From Dyella sp. RRB7 (lineage in GTDB: Bacteria > Pseudomonadota > Gammaproteobacteria > Xanthomonadales > Rhodanobacteraceae), in NCBI RefSeq assembly GCF_022761115.1, contig NZ_JAKWJS010000003.1, forward strand, positions 62,001 to 126,000: a DNA stretch of 64,000 bases, written 5' to 3'. The position numbers and the translations under genes were made by a program. The notes below the pieces were generated by a model. That model had not been told where the DNA came from and searched no databases. It worked only from the letters and a program-made list of their open reading frames with translations. Position 1 is the stretch's first letter; every line of letters starts with the position of its first letter. Of the stretch, positions 46,209 through 54,694 are shown piece after piece.

Positions 46209-48184
46209 TGCGTTTCAGCCTGTTCAAGCGCAAGCCACCGGAGCCGTTGGGCGGACGCGCCTTCGACTTGCTCTGCCTTACCGTGGCCGTGGTGCTGGGC
46301 GTGCACGCGCCACATATGCCGGCCTGGCTCAGCGCCGCGCTGGCGGCCACGCTGATCCTGCGCTGGTGGCAACGTCGGCGCTACGGCGGCCGCGCGCCGC
46401 TGGCGCTCAAGTTGCCGTTGGTGGCGTTGCTGTCGGCCGCCGTGATCTTCCATTACGGCACCCTGTTCGGACGCGAACCCGGCGCGGCGCTGGCGGTGGG
46501 CCTGCTGGTGCTCAAGCTGCTGGAAACGGAATCGCCGCGCGACGCACGCGTCGGCGCCGCCTTTGCCTGCTTTGCGCTGATGACGGCCTTGCTGTTCGAC
46601 CAGGGCATGGTGGCAACGGTGCTGGTGGCGCTGGGCCTGCTGCCCGCGCTGGCCACGCTGCGCGCACTCGAGCCCGCCCCCGCGGCCACCAGCCTGCCGC
46701 GCGAGCTGCTGCCCGCCTTGAAGCTGCTTGCCATCTCGCTGCCGCTGGCCTTGCTGGCCTTCGTGCTGGTGCCACGACTGAGCTCCCCGCTGTGGGGCGC
46801 CCCCAATGCCGCGCAATCCAAAACCGGCCTCAGCGAAGACATGTCGCCGGGTGATTTCTCCGAGCTGCTGACCGATGATCGCGCCGCCATGCGGGTCGAC
46901 TTCCAGGGCGCCCCACCACCGACCGCGCTGCGCTACTTCCGCGCCTACGTGATGTGGGACTACGACGGACGCCGCTGGAGCCACAGCAACGAACCCGGCG
47001 ACCCGGCCGGCGTCGAGCACGGCCCCGTCATCAACTACACCGTCAGCCTGGAGGCCAGTGGACAGCGCGTGCTGCCGGCACTGGACATGCCGCTGGAAGC
47101 CCCCGCACAGGCGCAACTGACGCGTGACCGCGAAGTGATGGCGCTGCGCCCGGTCAACGACACGCTGGTCTACACGATGCGTTCGTCGCCCGGCTATCAC
47201 CTGGCAACGCAGCTGGATGGGGCGGACCGCCGTCGCGGCCTGCAGCTTCCGGCCGGCTTCAATCCACGCGCCATTGCCCTCGCCGAGCGCTGGCGCGCGC
47301 AATACGGGCGCGACGATGCGGCCATCGTCCAGGCTGCGCTCCGCCTGTTCCACGATGGCGGATTCAGCTACACGCTCGCGCCTGCGCCGCTGGGTCGCGA
47401 TGCCGTGGATGATTTCCTGTTCTCCACCCATGAAGGTTTCTGCGAGCACTACGCCTCCGCCTTCACCGTGCTGATGCGTGCGGCCGGCATTCCCGCCCGC
47501 GTGGTCACCGGCTACCAGGGGGGCTACTGGAACACCATGGGCAGCTACCTGCTGGTGCGCCAGTCCGATGCCCACGCATGGAGCGAGGTGTGGCTGCCGG
47601 GACGCGGCTGGGTACGCACGGACCCCACCGCCGCCGTGCGGCCGGAACGCGTCAGCCTCGGTGCCGCCGCCACTGCCGCAGGCGCAGGCACGCTTGCTAA
47701 CTGGTCACCCAATCAATGGTGGCTTGGCCTGCGTAATCAGTGGGACATCGTCAACCACTGGTGGAACCAAGGCGTTATCGGCTTCGACTCGCTTCGACAG
47801 CACGGGTTGTTGACGCCGTTCGGCATGCAGGACACCGATGCGGGCACGCTAGGCCTGTTGCTGGCGATCGGCGGCTCGCTGTTCGCGACGCTGGGGTTGG
47901 CCTGGGCGGTATGGAAACGCCCCTCGTCCGACCCGGCACGCGCGGCGATGCAGTTGCTGGAGCGAAGGCTGGCCGCGGCGGGTGTGGCCCGCCGTCACAG
48001 TGAAGGACCGCAGCATTACTTCAGTCGCGCGGCACGGGCCCTCCCCACCCAACGCGCGGAACTGGACCGACTGATGAGGACGTATCTGGAGCTGCGCTAC
48101 GCCTACGAAGAACCGCCTGCGGCCCTGCTGAAGAACTTTCGACAGGCTGCGCGGCACTTTCGACCGCGTCGCATGGTCAAATGA
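46208..48184 (+). CDS. TgpA-like membrane transglutaminase/protease homologue
   Basis: Membrane protein with a periplasmic transglutaminase-like domain, similar in layout to Pseudomonas TgpA. 658 residues from MRFSLFKRKPPEPLGGRAF. About five N-terminal membrane segments (to residue about 195) come first. The soluble domain has the papain-like triad Cys412 (HEGFCEHYAS), His456 (SDAHAWSEVW) and Asp472 (RTDPTA). One further membrane segment near 550 precedes a cytoplasmic tail. All catalytic residues are intact. Third gene of the moxR operon; reaction and substrate unproven. Confidence 0.92.
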   Translation: MRFSLFKRKPPEPLGGRAFDLLCLTVAVVLGVHAPHMPAWLSAALAATLILRWWQRRRYGGRAPLALKLPLVALLSAAVIFHYGTLFGREPGAALAVGLLVLKLLETESPRDARVGAAFACFALMTALLFDQGMVATVLVALGLLPALATLRALEPAPAATSLPRELLPALKLLAISLPLALLAFVLVPRLSSPLWGAPNAAQSKTGLSEDMSPGDFSELLTDDRAAMRVDFQGAPPPTALRYFRAYVMWDYDGRRWSHSNEPGDPAGVEHGPVINYTVSLEASGQRVLPALDMPLEAPAQAQLTRDREVMALRPVNDTLVYTMRSSPGYHLATQLDGADRRRGLQLPAGFNPRAIALAERWRAQYGRDDAAIVQAALRLFHDGGFSYTLAPAPLGRDAVDDFLFSTHEGFCEHYASAFTVLMRAAGIPARVVTGYQGGYWNTMGSYLLVRQSDAHAWSEVWLPGRGWVRTDPTAAVRPERVSLGAAATAAGAGTLANWSPNQWWLGLRNQWDIVNHWWNQGVIGFDSLRQHGLLTPFGMQDTDAGTLGLLLAIGGSLFATLGLAWAVWKRPSSDPARAAMQLLERRLAAAGVARRHSEGPQHYFSRAARALPTQRAELDRLMRTYLELRYAYEEPPAALLKNFRQAARHFRPRRMVK

Positions 48185-48232
48185 TATAGAACCGTGGATG
48201 CGTGGCATCCACTACACGATGGAGAAAGCGTC

Positions 48233-48826
48233 ATGTCCATGTACAAGCCGTTGATTCTCGCGACCGCCGTTACCGCACTGGCCGCCTGTGCAACGGTGCC
48301 GCAACCGCTGCAAGGCACCTACACCGATGTCACTTCCGTAGCCGCCCAGCAGGGCACCACCAGTGGCGTGCAGGTGCGTTGGGGCGGTCAGATCATCAAG
48401 ACGGAACCGGGCCCGCAGGAAACCTGCTTCTACGTGCTGCAGCGTCCGCTTGATGACGAGGCCCGTCCGAAGGCCGCCAACACCAACAGCGAGACCCAGG
48501 GCCGCTTCGTGGCCTGCCGTGCGGGCTTCTATGACCCTGAAGTGTTCGCTCGCGGCCGCGACATCACCGTCACCGGCGTGCTGCAAGGCACCGTGTCGGA
48601 GAAAGTGGGCGACTACAACTACGCCTATCCGCGTGTCGAGGCCAATGTGGTCTACCTGTGGCCCAAGCGCGTGGTCGTGAATTACGGCCCGGGCTATTAC
48701 GACCCGTTCTGGGGTCCCTATTGGGGACCGTACTGGGGTCCGTGGGGCTGGGGTGGCTACTACGGTGGCTACTACCCGTCGCGCGTGATCGTGGTGCCGC
48801 GCCGCGGGCCGCCGCCGCACGGCTGA
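48233..48826 (+). CDS. Slp-family outer membrane lipoprotein
   Basis: Outer membrane lipoprotein related to starvation-induced Slp. 197 residues from MSMYKPLILATAVTALAAC, with a lipobox LAAC and lipidated Cys19. The ATG at 48233 has a GGAG ribosome site. The Slp domain includes SGVQVRWGGQIIKTEPGPQE and ARGRDITVTGVLQGTVSEKV. The C-terminal 50 residues are an aromatic and glycine-rich tail with repeated WGPY units, ending in a basic Pro-rich tip (PRRGPPPHG). It follows the transglutaminase gene by 48 bases; function unknown. Confidence 0.87.
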   Translation: MSMYKPLILATAVTALAACATVPQPLQGTYTDVTSVAAQQGTTSGVQVRWGGQIIKTEPGPQETCFYVLQRPLDDEARPKAANTNSETQGRFVACRAGFYDPEVFARGRDITVTGVLQGTVSEKVGDYNYAYPRVEANVVYLWPKRVVVNYGPGYYDPFWGPYWGPYWGPWGWGGYYGGYYPSRVIVVPRRGPPPHG

Positions 48827-48839
48827 TTCCCGCCTATCG

Positions 48840-48870
48840 AAAAAACGCCGGCCTGGGGCCGGCGTTTTCT
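48840..48870. terminator. Bidirectional intrinsic terminator
   Basis: Perfect 8-base stem (CGCCGGCC / GGCCGGCG, loop of 3) flanked by six A on one side and four T, then CTT, on the other. It can stop the Slp transcript on the plus strand and the recR-hinT transcript on the minus strand. Confidence 0.92.
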
Positions 48871-48893
48871 TAGGTGCTCATGGCGGACCGGCG

Positions 48894-49238
48894 TCAACCC
48901 GGCGGCCAATGCATGGGGCGCCCGCCCAGCAGATGCACATGCAGGTGGAACACGGTCTGCCCGCCATGCTCGTTGCAATTGATCACGGTGCGATAGCCCT
49001 GCTCCGCCAGGCCTTCGCGCCGGGCGTAGGCGGCGGCAGCCAACAGCAACTTGCCGAGCAGCTCGGCATCGTCCGCGGTTGCCGCGTCGAGCGTGGCAAG
49101 CGGCTTGCGCGGAATGAACAGCACATGCACCGGTGCCTGCGGATTGAGGTCGCGAAAGGCGAGCACGTCATCGTCCTCGTAGACGATGTCGGCGGGGATT
49201 TCGCGCCGGATGATCTTGCCGAAAATGGTATCGCCCAC
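48894..49238 (-). CDS. HIT-family nucleotide hydrolase (HinT-like)
   Basis: Histidine-triad protein, probably a purine nucleoside phosphoramidase. 114 residues starting MGDTIFGKIIRREIPADIVYED, characteristic of the HinT branch. The triad is His98, His100 and His102 in FHLHVHLLGGRPM, with NCNEHGGQTV just before it. Length equals that of typical HinT. It lies 69 bases after recR and just before a bidirectional terminator. Confidence 0.95.
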   Translation of the reverse strand: MGDTIFGKIIRREIPADIVYEDDDVLAFRDLNPQAPVHVLFIPRKPLATLDAATADDAELLGKLLLAAAAYARREGLAEQGYRTVINCNEHGGQTVFHLHVHLLGGRPMHWPPG

Positions 49239-49307
49239 AGCAGACTCCTTCCTTTCACAGATGCGGCAGCATAGCGCGCGACAGCCGCGGCCCCGCGGTC
49301 ATGGATA

Positions 49308-49901
49308 TCAATCCACCGATTGCCGGCTGCCGAAGGCATGCGCCAGCGTGCCGCGATCGACGTATTCCAGTTCGCCCCCCAGCGGCACGCCGTGCGCCAG
49401 CCGGGTCGGCTTGACGTTGGCGGCACGCGCCAGCTGCGCCAGATAGTGGGCGGTGGCCTCGCCCTCGACGGTCGGATTGGTGGCGATGATCATTTCCTCG
49501 ATCTCGCCCTCGCCGAGCCGTTCGGCGAGCAGGTCCAGGCCCAGTTCCTGCGGACCAAGGCCATCGAGCGGCGACAGCCTGCCCAGCAGCACGAAGTATT
49601 GCCCGCGATAACCGGTGGCCTGCTCGATGGCGGCCAGCTCGGTCGGCGATTCCACCACGCATAGCACCTGGCGGTCGCGCCCCGGGCTCGCGCACAACGT
49701 ACACACCGGCGTTTCGCTGAAATTGCGGCAGCGCGAGCAATTGCCGATCTGGCGCATGGCCTCGTCCAGCGCCTGGGCCAGGCGCAGGCCACGCTCGCGA
49801 TCACGCTCCAGCAGATGGAAGGCCATCCGCTGCGCGCTCTTGCCGCCCACACCGGGCAGGCAGCGAAGCGCTTCGATGAGGTCGGTGAGTAGTTTGCTCA
49901 T
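49308..49901 (-). CDS. recR: Recombination protein RecR
   Basis: Acts with RecF and RecO to load RecA at gaps. 197 residues. An N-terminal helix-hairpin-helix part ([22 protein letters not shown]) is followed by the zinc finger [16 protein letters not shown] and a Toprim domain ([18 protein letters not shown]...[16 protein letters not shown]). Length matches the E. coli protein (201). It is third in the conserved dnaX-ybaB-recR order, 25 bases after ybaB. Confidence 0.98.
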   Translation of the reverse strand: MSKLLTDLIEALRCLPGVGGKSAQRMAFHLLERDRERGLRLAQALDEAMRQIGNCSRCRNFSETPVCTLCASPGRDRQVLCVVESPTELAAIEQATGYRGQYFVLLGRLSPLDGLGPQELGLDLLAERLGEGEIEEMIIATNPTVEGEATAHYLAQLARAANVKPTRLAHGVPLGGELEYVDRGTLAHAFGSRQSVD

Positions 49902-49926
49902 GGCGCCAACCGGCCCGGCCTACCGA

Positions 49927-50250
49927 TCAAAACGGCATCTTGAAACCGGGCGGAAGATTCAGGCCCGAGGTCACGCCACCGAGCTTGTTCTTGCTGACCT
50001 CGGCCACCTTGTTCACCGCGTCGTTCACCGCCGCGGCCACCAGGTCTTCGGCCATTTCCGGATCATCGGCGAACAGCTTGCGATCGATCTGCACGCGACG
50101 CACTTCGTGCGCACCGGTCATCAGCACGCTGACCAGGCCGCCGCCTGCACTGCCGGTGACTTCCAGCTTGGCGATCTCTTCCTGCGCACGCTTCATTTCG
50201 TCCTGCATGCGCTGGGCCTGCTGCATCAGTTGCCCGATCTGTCCTCTCAT
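49927..50250 (-). CDS. ybaB: YbaB/EbfC nucleoid-associated protein
   Basis: Small dimeric DNA-binding protein. 107 residues starting [33 protein letters not shown], the typical helical start, and ending [11 protein letters not shown], a family signature. The central part [37 protein letters not shown] is also standard. It lies between dnaX and recR, 21 bases after dnaX. Called YbaB from sequence and context. Confidence 0.97.
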   Translation of the reverse strand: MRGQIGQLMQQAQRMQDEMKRAQEEIAKLEVTGSAGGGLVSVLMTGAHEVRRVQIDRKLFADDPEMAEDLVAAAVNDAVNKVAEVSKNKLGGVTSGLNLPPGFKMPF

Positions 50251-50271
50251 GACGCGACTCCGTAATCTCTA

Positions 50272-51951
50272 TCAGTTCTCGAACGGCTTGATCGACTGGG
50301 GCACCACGCGCGCGCCGAACTCGCGCTTGAGCGACTGCACCAGCGGATCTTCTTCAATCGCCTGCTCGGCCGCCGACTGGGCGGCCTCACGCGCGTTGGC
50401 GGCACGCGCGGCAGGGGTTTCGGGAGCGGCACCGCGCTCCTCCACAAAGCGCAGGCGAATACGCTCGCCCATCGCCTGGCTGATGCGATCCTCCATCTGG
50501 CCCACCATCGGCTCGACGGCCAGGTGCATATGCGCCGGCTGCAGGGCCAGCACCAGCGTGTTGCCTTCGCGCTCGCGCAGGGCGGCATTCTGGGCGAGCT
50601 GGCCCAACGGACCGCGCAGGTTGGCCTGTTCGATCAGCGTGTCCCAATGCGGCAGGCCACGGGCGTCGACGGCCACGGGCTCGCGCGGCGCGGTAGCCAC
50701 CGGTGCCGCCGGCACGGGCGCGGCACGCGGCGCCGGCGGCTCGGCCACGCTGGCCACATGCATCCGCTCGTTCATGGCCGGCGGCGCGGTGCGCACTGGC
50801 GGCGCTGCCGATGCCCGCGGTGCGGCAGCCGTAGCACGCTCCGGCTGCGTCGTGCCACCGGCCTCGGCGGGGCGGAAGGCGAGCATGCGCAACAGCGCCA
50901 TCTCGAAACCGGTGCGCGCGTCAGGCGCCAACGCAAGGTCGCGGCGACCCGTGGTGGCAATCTGGTAATAGAGCTGGACGTCTTCGGGCGCGAGCTGCTG
51001 GGCCAACGCCACCAGGGCGCCGTCGTCGCTGCCCTCCTCATCCGGTCGGTAGCCCGGTATCAGCTGGATCAGCTGGATGCGGTGCAGCACGCTGGCCAGG
51101 TCATCCAGCACGCCGCCGAAGTCGGGCGAGAACGAGGCGATGCGCGTGCATTCGGCCATCAAGGCGTCGCCGCTGCCTGCTGCCAGCGCATCGAGCAGAC
51201 CCAGCACCTGGCCGCGCGCCACGCTGCCCAGCATCGCGCGCACATCGTCCACGCGCAGCGAACCGCCGCCATAGGCGATGGCCTGGTCCAGCAGCGACAG
51301 GCCGTCGCGCAGCGAACCGTCGGCGCCGCGCGCCAGTTCGGCGATGGCCGCATCTTCGTAGGGAATGTTTTCCGCGCCCAGGATATGCCGCATCTGGCCC
51401 GAGATCTGTTCCGGCAGCAGCCGCTTGAGGTTGAACTTCAGGCAGCGCGACAGCACCGTCACCGGCAGCTTTTGCGGGTCGGTGGTGGCCAGCAGGAACT
51501 TCACGTGCGGCGGCGGCTCTTCCAGCGTCTTCAGCAACGCATTGAAGGCCGGCTTGGAAAGCATGTGCACCTCGTCGACCAGGTACACCTTGAAGCGACC
51601 GCGCGCCGGCGCGTATTGCGCGTTCTCGATCACCTCGCGCACGTCGTCCACGCCGGTGTTGCTGGCCGCGTCGATTTCCAGCAGGTCCACGAAGCGGCCC
51701 GCATCGACCGCCGTGCACACCGCGCACTCGCCGCAGGGATCGGCCGATTCACCGCGCTCGCAGTTCAGCGACTTGGCGAAGATGCGCGCGATGGTGGTCT
51801 TGCCCACGCCGCGCGTGCCGGTGAACAGGTAGGCATGATGCATGCGACCGGTATCGAGCGCATTGGTAAGCGCGCGAACCACATGCTCCTGCCCGACGAG
51901 TTCGGCGAACTTGCGGGGGCGCCATTTGCGCGCGAGGACCTGATAGGACAT
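50272..51951 (-). CDS. dnaX: DNA polymerase III subunits gamma/tau
   Basis: Clamp-loader ATPase. 559 residues from MSYQVLARKWRPRKFAELVG; the ATG at 51951 is the conserved family start. Walker A is GTRGVGKT at 45-52. Zinc cysteines are 64, 73, 76 and 79 (CGECAVC). The DEVHML Walker B and SRCLKFNL sensor regions are present. The C-terminal third is Ala/Pro-rich, then a tau-type domain. I see no A-rich slippery site like that producing gamma in E. coli. The gene follows the SRP RNA. Confidence 0.97.
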   Translation of the reverse strand: MSYQVLARKWRPRKFAELVGQEHVVRALTNALDTGRMHHAYLFTGTRGVGKTTIARIFAKSLNCERGESADPCGECAVCTAVDAGRFVDLLEIDAASNTGVDDVREVIENAQYAPARGRFKVYLVDEVHMLSKPAFNALLKTLEEPPPHVKFLLATTDPQKLPVTVLSRCLKFNLKRLLPEQISGQMRHILGAENIPYEDAAIAELARGADGSLRDGLSLLDQAIAYGGGSLRVDDVRAMLGSVARGQVLGLLDALAAGSGDALMAECTRIASFSPDFGGVLDDLASVLHRIQLIQLIPGYRPDEEGSDDGALVALAQQLAPEDVQLYYQIATTGRRDLALAPDARTGFEMALLRMLAFRPAEAGGTTQPERATAAAPRASAAPPVRTAPPAMNERMHVASVAEPPAPRAAPVPAAPVATAPREPVAVDARGLPHWDTLIEQANLRGPLGQLAQNAALREREGNTLVLALQPAHMHLAVEPMVGQMEDRISQAMGERIRLRFVEERGAAPETPAARAANAREAAQSAAEQAIEEDPLVQSLKREFGARVVPQSIKPFEN

Positions 51952-51977
51952 GCCGGTATACCTTGGGGCGAATGTCG

Positions 51978-52019
51978 ATTGTGCCAAGTCGCCGACGGCA
52001 AGTCAGTAAGCACTGACTT
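51978..52019 (-). promoter_or_regulatory. Candidate dnaX promoter with overlapping palindrome
   Basis: On the minus strand CTGACT (52001-52006) and CACAAT (51978-51983) are 17 bases apart. A perfect inverted repeat with 8-base arms (AAGTCAGT / ACTGACTT, loop of 4; 52000-52019) covers the -35. It could be an operator or the 3' hairpin of the SRP RNA transcript. Confidence 0.45.
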
Positions 52020-52040
52020 AGGCATCCGATCCCCGAAAAG

Positions 52041-52152
<112 letters not shown>

Positions 52153-52228
52153 ATAGACTTCGACGGAGGCGTGTGCCTGACGTCTTGCATTTCCAGCGCC
52201 GGCGGTTAAACCGTCGCGTCGTTCAAAC

Positions 52229-52321
52229 TGGCGGAGAGGGCGGGATTCGAACCCGCGATACGGGGATAAGCCGTATACACACTTTCCAGGCGTGCTCCTT
52301 CAACCACTCGGACACCTCTCC
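52229..52321 (-). tRNA. tRNA-Ser (GGA)
   Basis: A 93-base tRNA with a long variable arm, encoded CCA and anticodon GGA in the loop CTGGAAA. The acceptor stem GGAGAGG / CCTCTCC and discriminator G are as for serine tRNAs; the sequence is very like E. coli tRNA-Ser(GGA). A truncated second copy lies exactly 200 bases upstream in the direction of transcription. Confidence 0.95.
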
Positions 52322-52423
52322 GCACGCAAAACCCTTACTGCATCCATCCATGTCGGGCGGGATGGTTCGGCCCGTCCTGGGCCCTCACCCCTCGCTTACG
52401 CTCGGGGCCAGCCTGCGGCCGGC

Positions 52424-52446
52424 CAAATTCGTTCCAGACGAATTTG
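52424..52446. repeat. Inverted repeat abutting the tRNA-Ser fragment
   Basis: Perfect 9-base arms (CAAATTCGT / ACGAATTTG, loop of 5). It ends exactly where homology of the tRNA fragment begins at 52447. The rest of 52325-52423 is GC-rich with further short inverted repeats and no gene. Confidence 0.6.
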
Positions 52447-52521
52447 TCGAACCCGCGATACGGGGATAAGCCGTATACACACTTTCCAGGCGTGCTCTTT
52501 CAACCACTCGGACACCTCTCC
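52447..52521 (-). pseudogene. Truncated tRNA-Ser (GGA) copy lacking the 3' end
   Basis: Matches the intact tRNA-Ser from its 5' end through the D arm, anticodon, variable arm and part of the T arm, with one base change in the D loop. It lacks the rest of the T arm, the 3' acceptor strand and CCA. Shared sequence extends 3 bases upstream of the 5' end (78 bases total, 52447-52524 against 52247-52324). It cannot make a functional tRNA. The region 52525-52616 shows nothing further. Confidence 0.88.
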
Positions 52522-52616
52522 GCAATGGTGAAACCCGCTTACCGGGCAACTCGCCCCGGTAAAGAGGCGAAAGGATAGCGGGACGGGCCCGTTCACACAA
52601 GATAGCCCGGCGCGGC

Positions 52617-53126
52617 TTATCTCTGCGGCGTGGGCACATCACGCAGAAACACCGGCAGATCGGTGGTCGGCGGCCTGGCCGGCACCTGATAGAACATGTC
52701 GGCCACGAAACCGCGGTGATAGGTGGCGTGATTGACCACGTGCAGGATCATATCCTCGCGGCTCATCCGCCCTTCCCCGCCACCGATGAACTGGAAGCTC
52801 AGCACCTCGGTGGCCTGTTCCGGCGACAGCGCCCGCGCGTAATCCAGATACCAGTCGTTGATGGCCTGCTGCCGCTGCCACAACTCGTCGAACGGCAGCG
52901 GCTCGGCCGTGTTGCGACTGGTATGGCCATGCGCCCGCCCTTGCAGGTGGGCCTGGAAAATATCGTCGACCACGTAGGTGTGACTGAGCGTGCGCAGCAT
53001 GTTGCCGAACACGGTGGCGCGCGCTTCGGTGGCCGCCCCTTCGGGCAACGCGGCCACCGCGTCATAGATGAGGCGGTCGGCCCAGGCGCGGTAGCGCAGC
53101 AGTTTTTGCAGATGGCTGGAAGACAT
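52617..53126 (-). CDS. DinB-family (damage-inducible fold) protein
   Basis: Four-helix-bundle protein of the DinB/YfiT superfamily, often metal-dependent thiol transferases or of unknown function; unrelated to the DinB polymerase. 169 residues starting MSSSHLQKLLRYRAWADRLIYDAV. The three metal-binding histidine positions are visible: TLSHTYVVDDIF in the second helix and HVVNHATYHRGFV near the C-terminus. The gene lies between tRNA-Ser and the MBL hydrolase, 30 bases after the latter's stop, and may be cotranscribed with it. Substrate unknown. Confidence 0.83.
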   Translation of the reverse strand: MSSSHLQKLLRYRAWADRLIYDAVAALPEGAATEARATVFGNMLRTLSHTYVVDDIFQAHLQGRAHGHTSRNTAEPLPFDELWQRQQAINDWYLDYARALSPEQATEVLSFQFIGGGEGRMSREDMILHVVNHATYHRGFVADMFYQVPARPPTTDLPVFLRDVPTPQR

Positions 53127-53156
53127 GGCTATCGCAATACGTAGAGAGAAAGGAGA

Positions 53157-53915
53157 TCAGCCCGCGTCAGGCCGCGTCGGCGACGGCGGCCGCAACGCCA
53201 CGCGCTCGCCCGGCTGCACGATGGCGTAGCCACGGGCAGCGAGCGCTAGGCCATCGGCTTCGCTGCCGTAGTGATAGAGACGCAATCGCTGGCGCACGCT
53301 TGCCGGGTACTCGCGCTCGATATCGTCGATGCCGGTATGCGATGGGTTGCCGACCAGGCCGCAATCGTGCGCGATGAGCTCCGCGCCGCCCGCCACGCGC
53401 GCCAGCATCTCGGGAATCGGACGGGTGTCGCCGGTGTAGGCAAAGCTGCCGGCCAGCGCCACGCCATACGAGGTGCCGGCCATGTGATGGCGCGTGGCGA
53501 ATACGTCGAACCACTGCCCGTCCAGCCAGAAGCCGCGCGTGCACGGCACCAGTTGGAAGGCCTCCCAGAAATTCGCGCCGCCTTCGGCCAGCACGTTCGG
53601 GTAATCCGCCACCCGCGCCTGCAACCAGGTCATCAGGCCCGCATGGATGAACACGCGCGTGCGGCCCCGCCACCGCTCGTCGAACCACAGGCGGAAAAAC
53701 AGCCGCTCCATGCCACCCACGTGGTCCATATGGGTGTGGGTGATGTAGAGCGCGCGCGGCGGCTCGCCATAGGCGGCCAGATAGCGGTCCAAGGTGTCCG
53801 GGCCGCAGTCGATCAGCAGCACCGGCGCGCCATCGCGCTCCAGCACCACCGCCGACGAACCCAGCTCCACCGCATGCGCGGCACCGACACCAAGAAAATG
53901 CAGAGTCCAGTTCAT
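53157..53915 (-). CDS. MBL-fold metallo-hydrolase
   Basis: Metallo-beta-lactamase-fold hydrolase of the RNase Z-like type. 252 residues from MNWTLHFLGVGAAHAVELGS. The zinc motif is THTHMDHVGG. The remaining ligands are probably in ATRHHMAG, YTGDTRP and AHDCGL, with a late histidine in PSHTGIDD. The ATG overlaps the kdkA stop by 4 bases, so it is coupled to that LPS kinase. Whether it acts on RNA, a phosphodiester or a small molecule cannot be told from sequence. Longer in-frame versions starting upstream are kdkA in another frame. Confidence 0.85.
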   Translation of the reverse strand: MNWTLHFLGVGAAHAVELGSSAVVLERDGAPVLLIDCGPDTLDRYLAAYGEPPRALYITHTHMDHVGGMERLFFRLWFDERWRGRTRVFIHAGLMTWLQARVADYPNVLAEGGANFWEAFQLVPCTRGFWLDGQWFDVFATRHHMAGTSYGVALAGSFAYTGDTRPIPEMLARVAGGAELIAHDCGLVGNPSHTGIDDIEREYPASVRQRLRLYHYGSEADGLALAARGYAIVQPGERVALRPPSPTRPDAG

Positions 53916-54643
53916 GCGCGCAGGGTACGCTCGTAGCGGTACATCAGGGGCTTCCAAAGGGTTTCCTCGAACACCGCCTCGCCCTGTGCCGCCGCGCCCA
54001 GCTTGACCAGCGAGCGGCGCAAACGCTGCAGGTTGGCCAGCTGCCACGCCTCGCCAGGCCGACGCTGGCGCCCGCGATCGAAGTCGATCAGGTAAAGCGC
54101 CTCGGCCGCCACCAGCACATTGTGCGCATTGAGATCGGCGTGCCAGATGCCCGCACGGTGGAAACGCGCCACCAGCGCGCCCACCAGTTCGGCCATCTCG
54201 CCATCGAGCAGGCCGGCGGCCAGGCATTCGGCCAGCGTTCGCGTGCCGGCAATGCGACGGGTGATCAGGTCGGCGGTATAAAACAGGCCCTCGCGCCGAT
54301 AGCGACACGCCACCGCCTGCGGCCCCGGCAAGCCCAGCGAGGCGATGAGCCCAAGCAGCCGGAATTCGGCGAAGCAGCGCGTGCGGTCGGCGCCAGTCCA
54401 CAGATAACGGTCACCCATCAGCGTGGCCACCAGGCCGCCGCGGCGGTAATGCCGCAGCACGCACTCGCCGGCAGGCGTGGCGATCACCGCGATGCCGCCA
54501 CGGCCCCCGCTCTGCTGACGCAGCGCCCCCAGCACCCGCCAGGTTTCGGGCTCGAACCAATCGGCCTCGACTTGTGGCGACACTGCGGCGTCGAACAGAA
54601 TCGCACCGGCGGTGTCCTCGCGGATTCGTTCCTGCATCGCCAT
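53912..54643 (-). CDS. kdkA: 3-deoxy-D-manno-octulosonic acid kinase
   Basis: Phosphorylates the Kdo residue of the lipopolysaccharide inner core, seen in bacteria with a single Kdo such as Haemophilus and Xanthomonadales. 243 residues with a protein-kinase-like fold. The catalytic motif is GIWHADLNAHNVLV and the metal motif LIDFDRGRQR. The N-terminal lobe includes AGECVLRHYRRGGLVATLMGDRYLW, also typical of KdkA. It is divergent from the heptosyltransferase with 51 bases between starts, and coupled to the MBL hydrolase. Confidence 0.92.
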   Translation of the reverse strand: MAMQERIREDTAGAILFDAAVSPQVEADWFEPETWRVLGALRQQSGGRGGIAVIATPAGECVLRHYRRGGLVATLMGDRYLWTGADRTRCFAEFRLLGLIASLGLPGPQAVACRYRREGLFYTADLITRRIAGTRTLAECLAAGLLDGEMAELVGALVARFHRAGIWHADLNAHNVLVAAEALYLIDFDRGRQRRPGEAWQLANLQRLRRSLVKLGAAAQGEAVFEETLWKPLMYRYERTLRA

Positions 54644-54694
54644 GTCGCGTTCCGACGCCCTGCCTCAGCCAACCAGTCCTGCGATTCTAGCCCA

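Noticed and set aside
50272-51951. Programmed frameshift in dnaX making a gamma form
   Set aside because: I found no A-rich slippery heptamer with a following hairpin in the right region; one intact 559-codon frame is enough.
52325-52446. Remnant integrative element beside tRNA-Ser
   Set aside because: The 122 bases hold no integrase, no reading frame of note and no clear attachment repeat at the tRNA 3' end, so I report only the duplication.
52617-53126. DNA polymerase IV (DinB) identity
   Set aside because: The protein is a small His-containing four-helix bundle with no polymerase motifs; only the superfamily name is shared.
53157-53915. AHL lactonase or beta-lactamase identity for the MBL-fold gene
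   Set aside because: Fold motifs are shared by many enzymes, there is no signal peptide, and context points to LPS genes.
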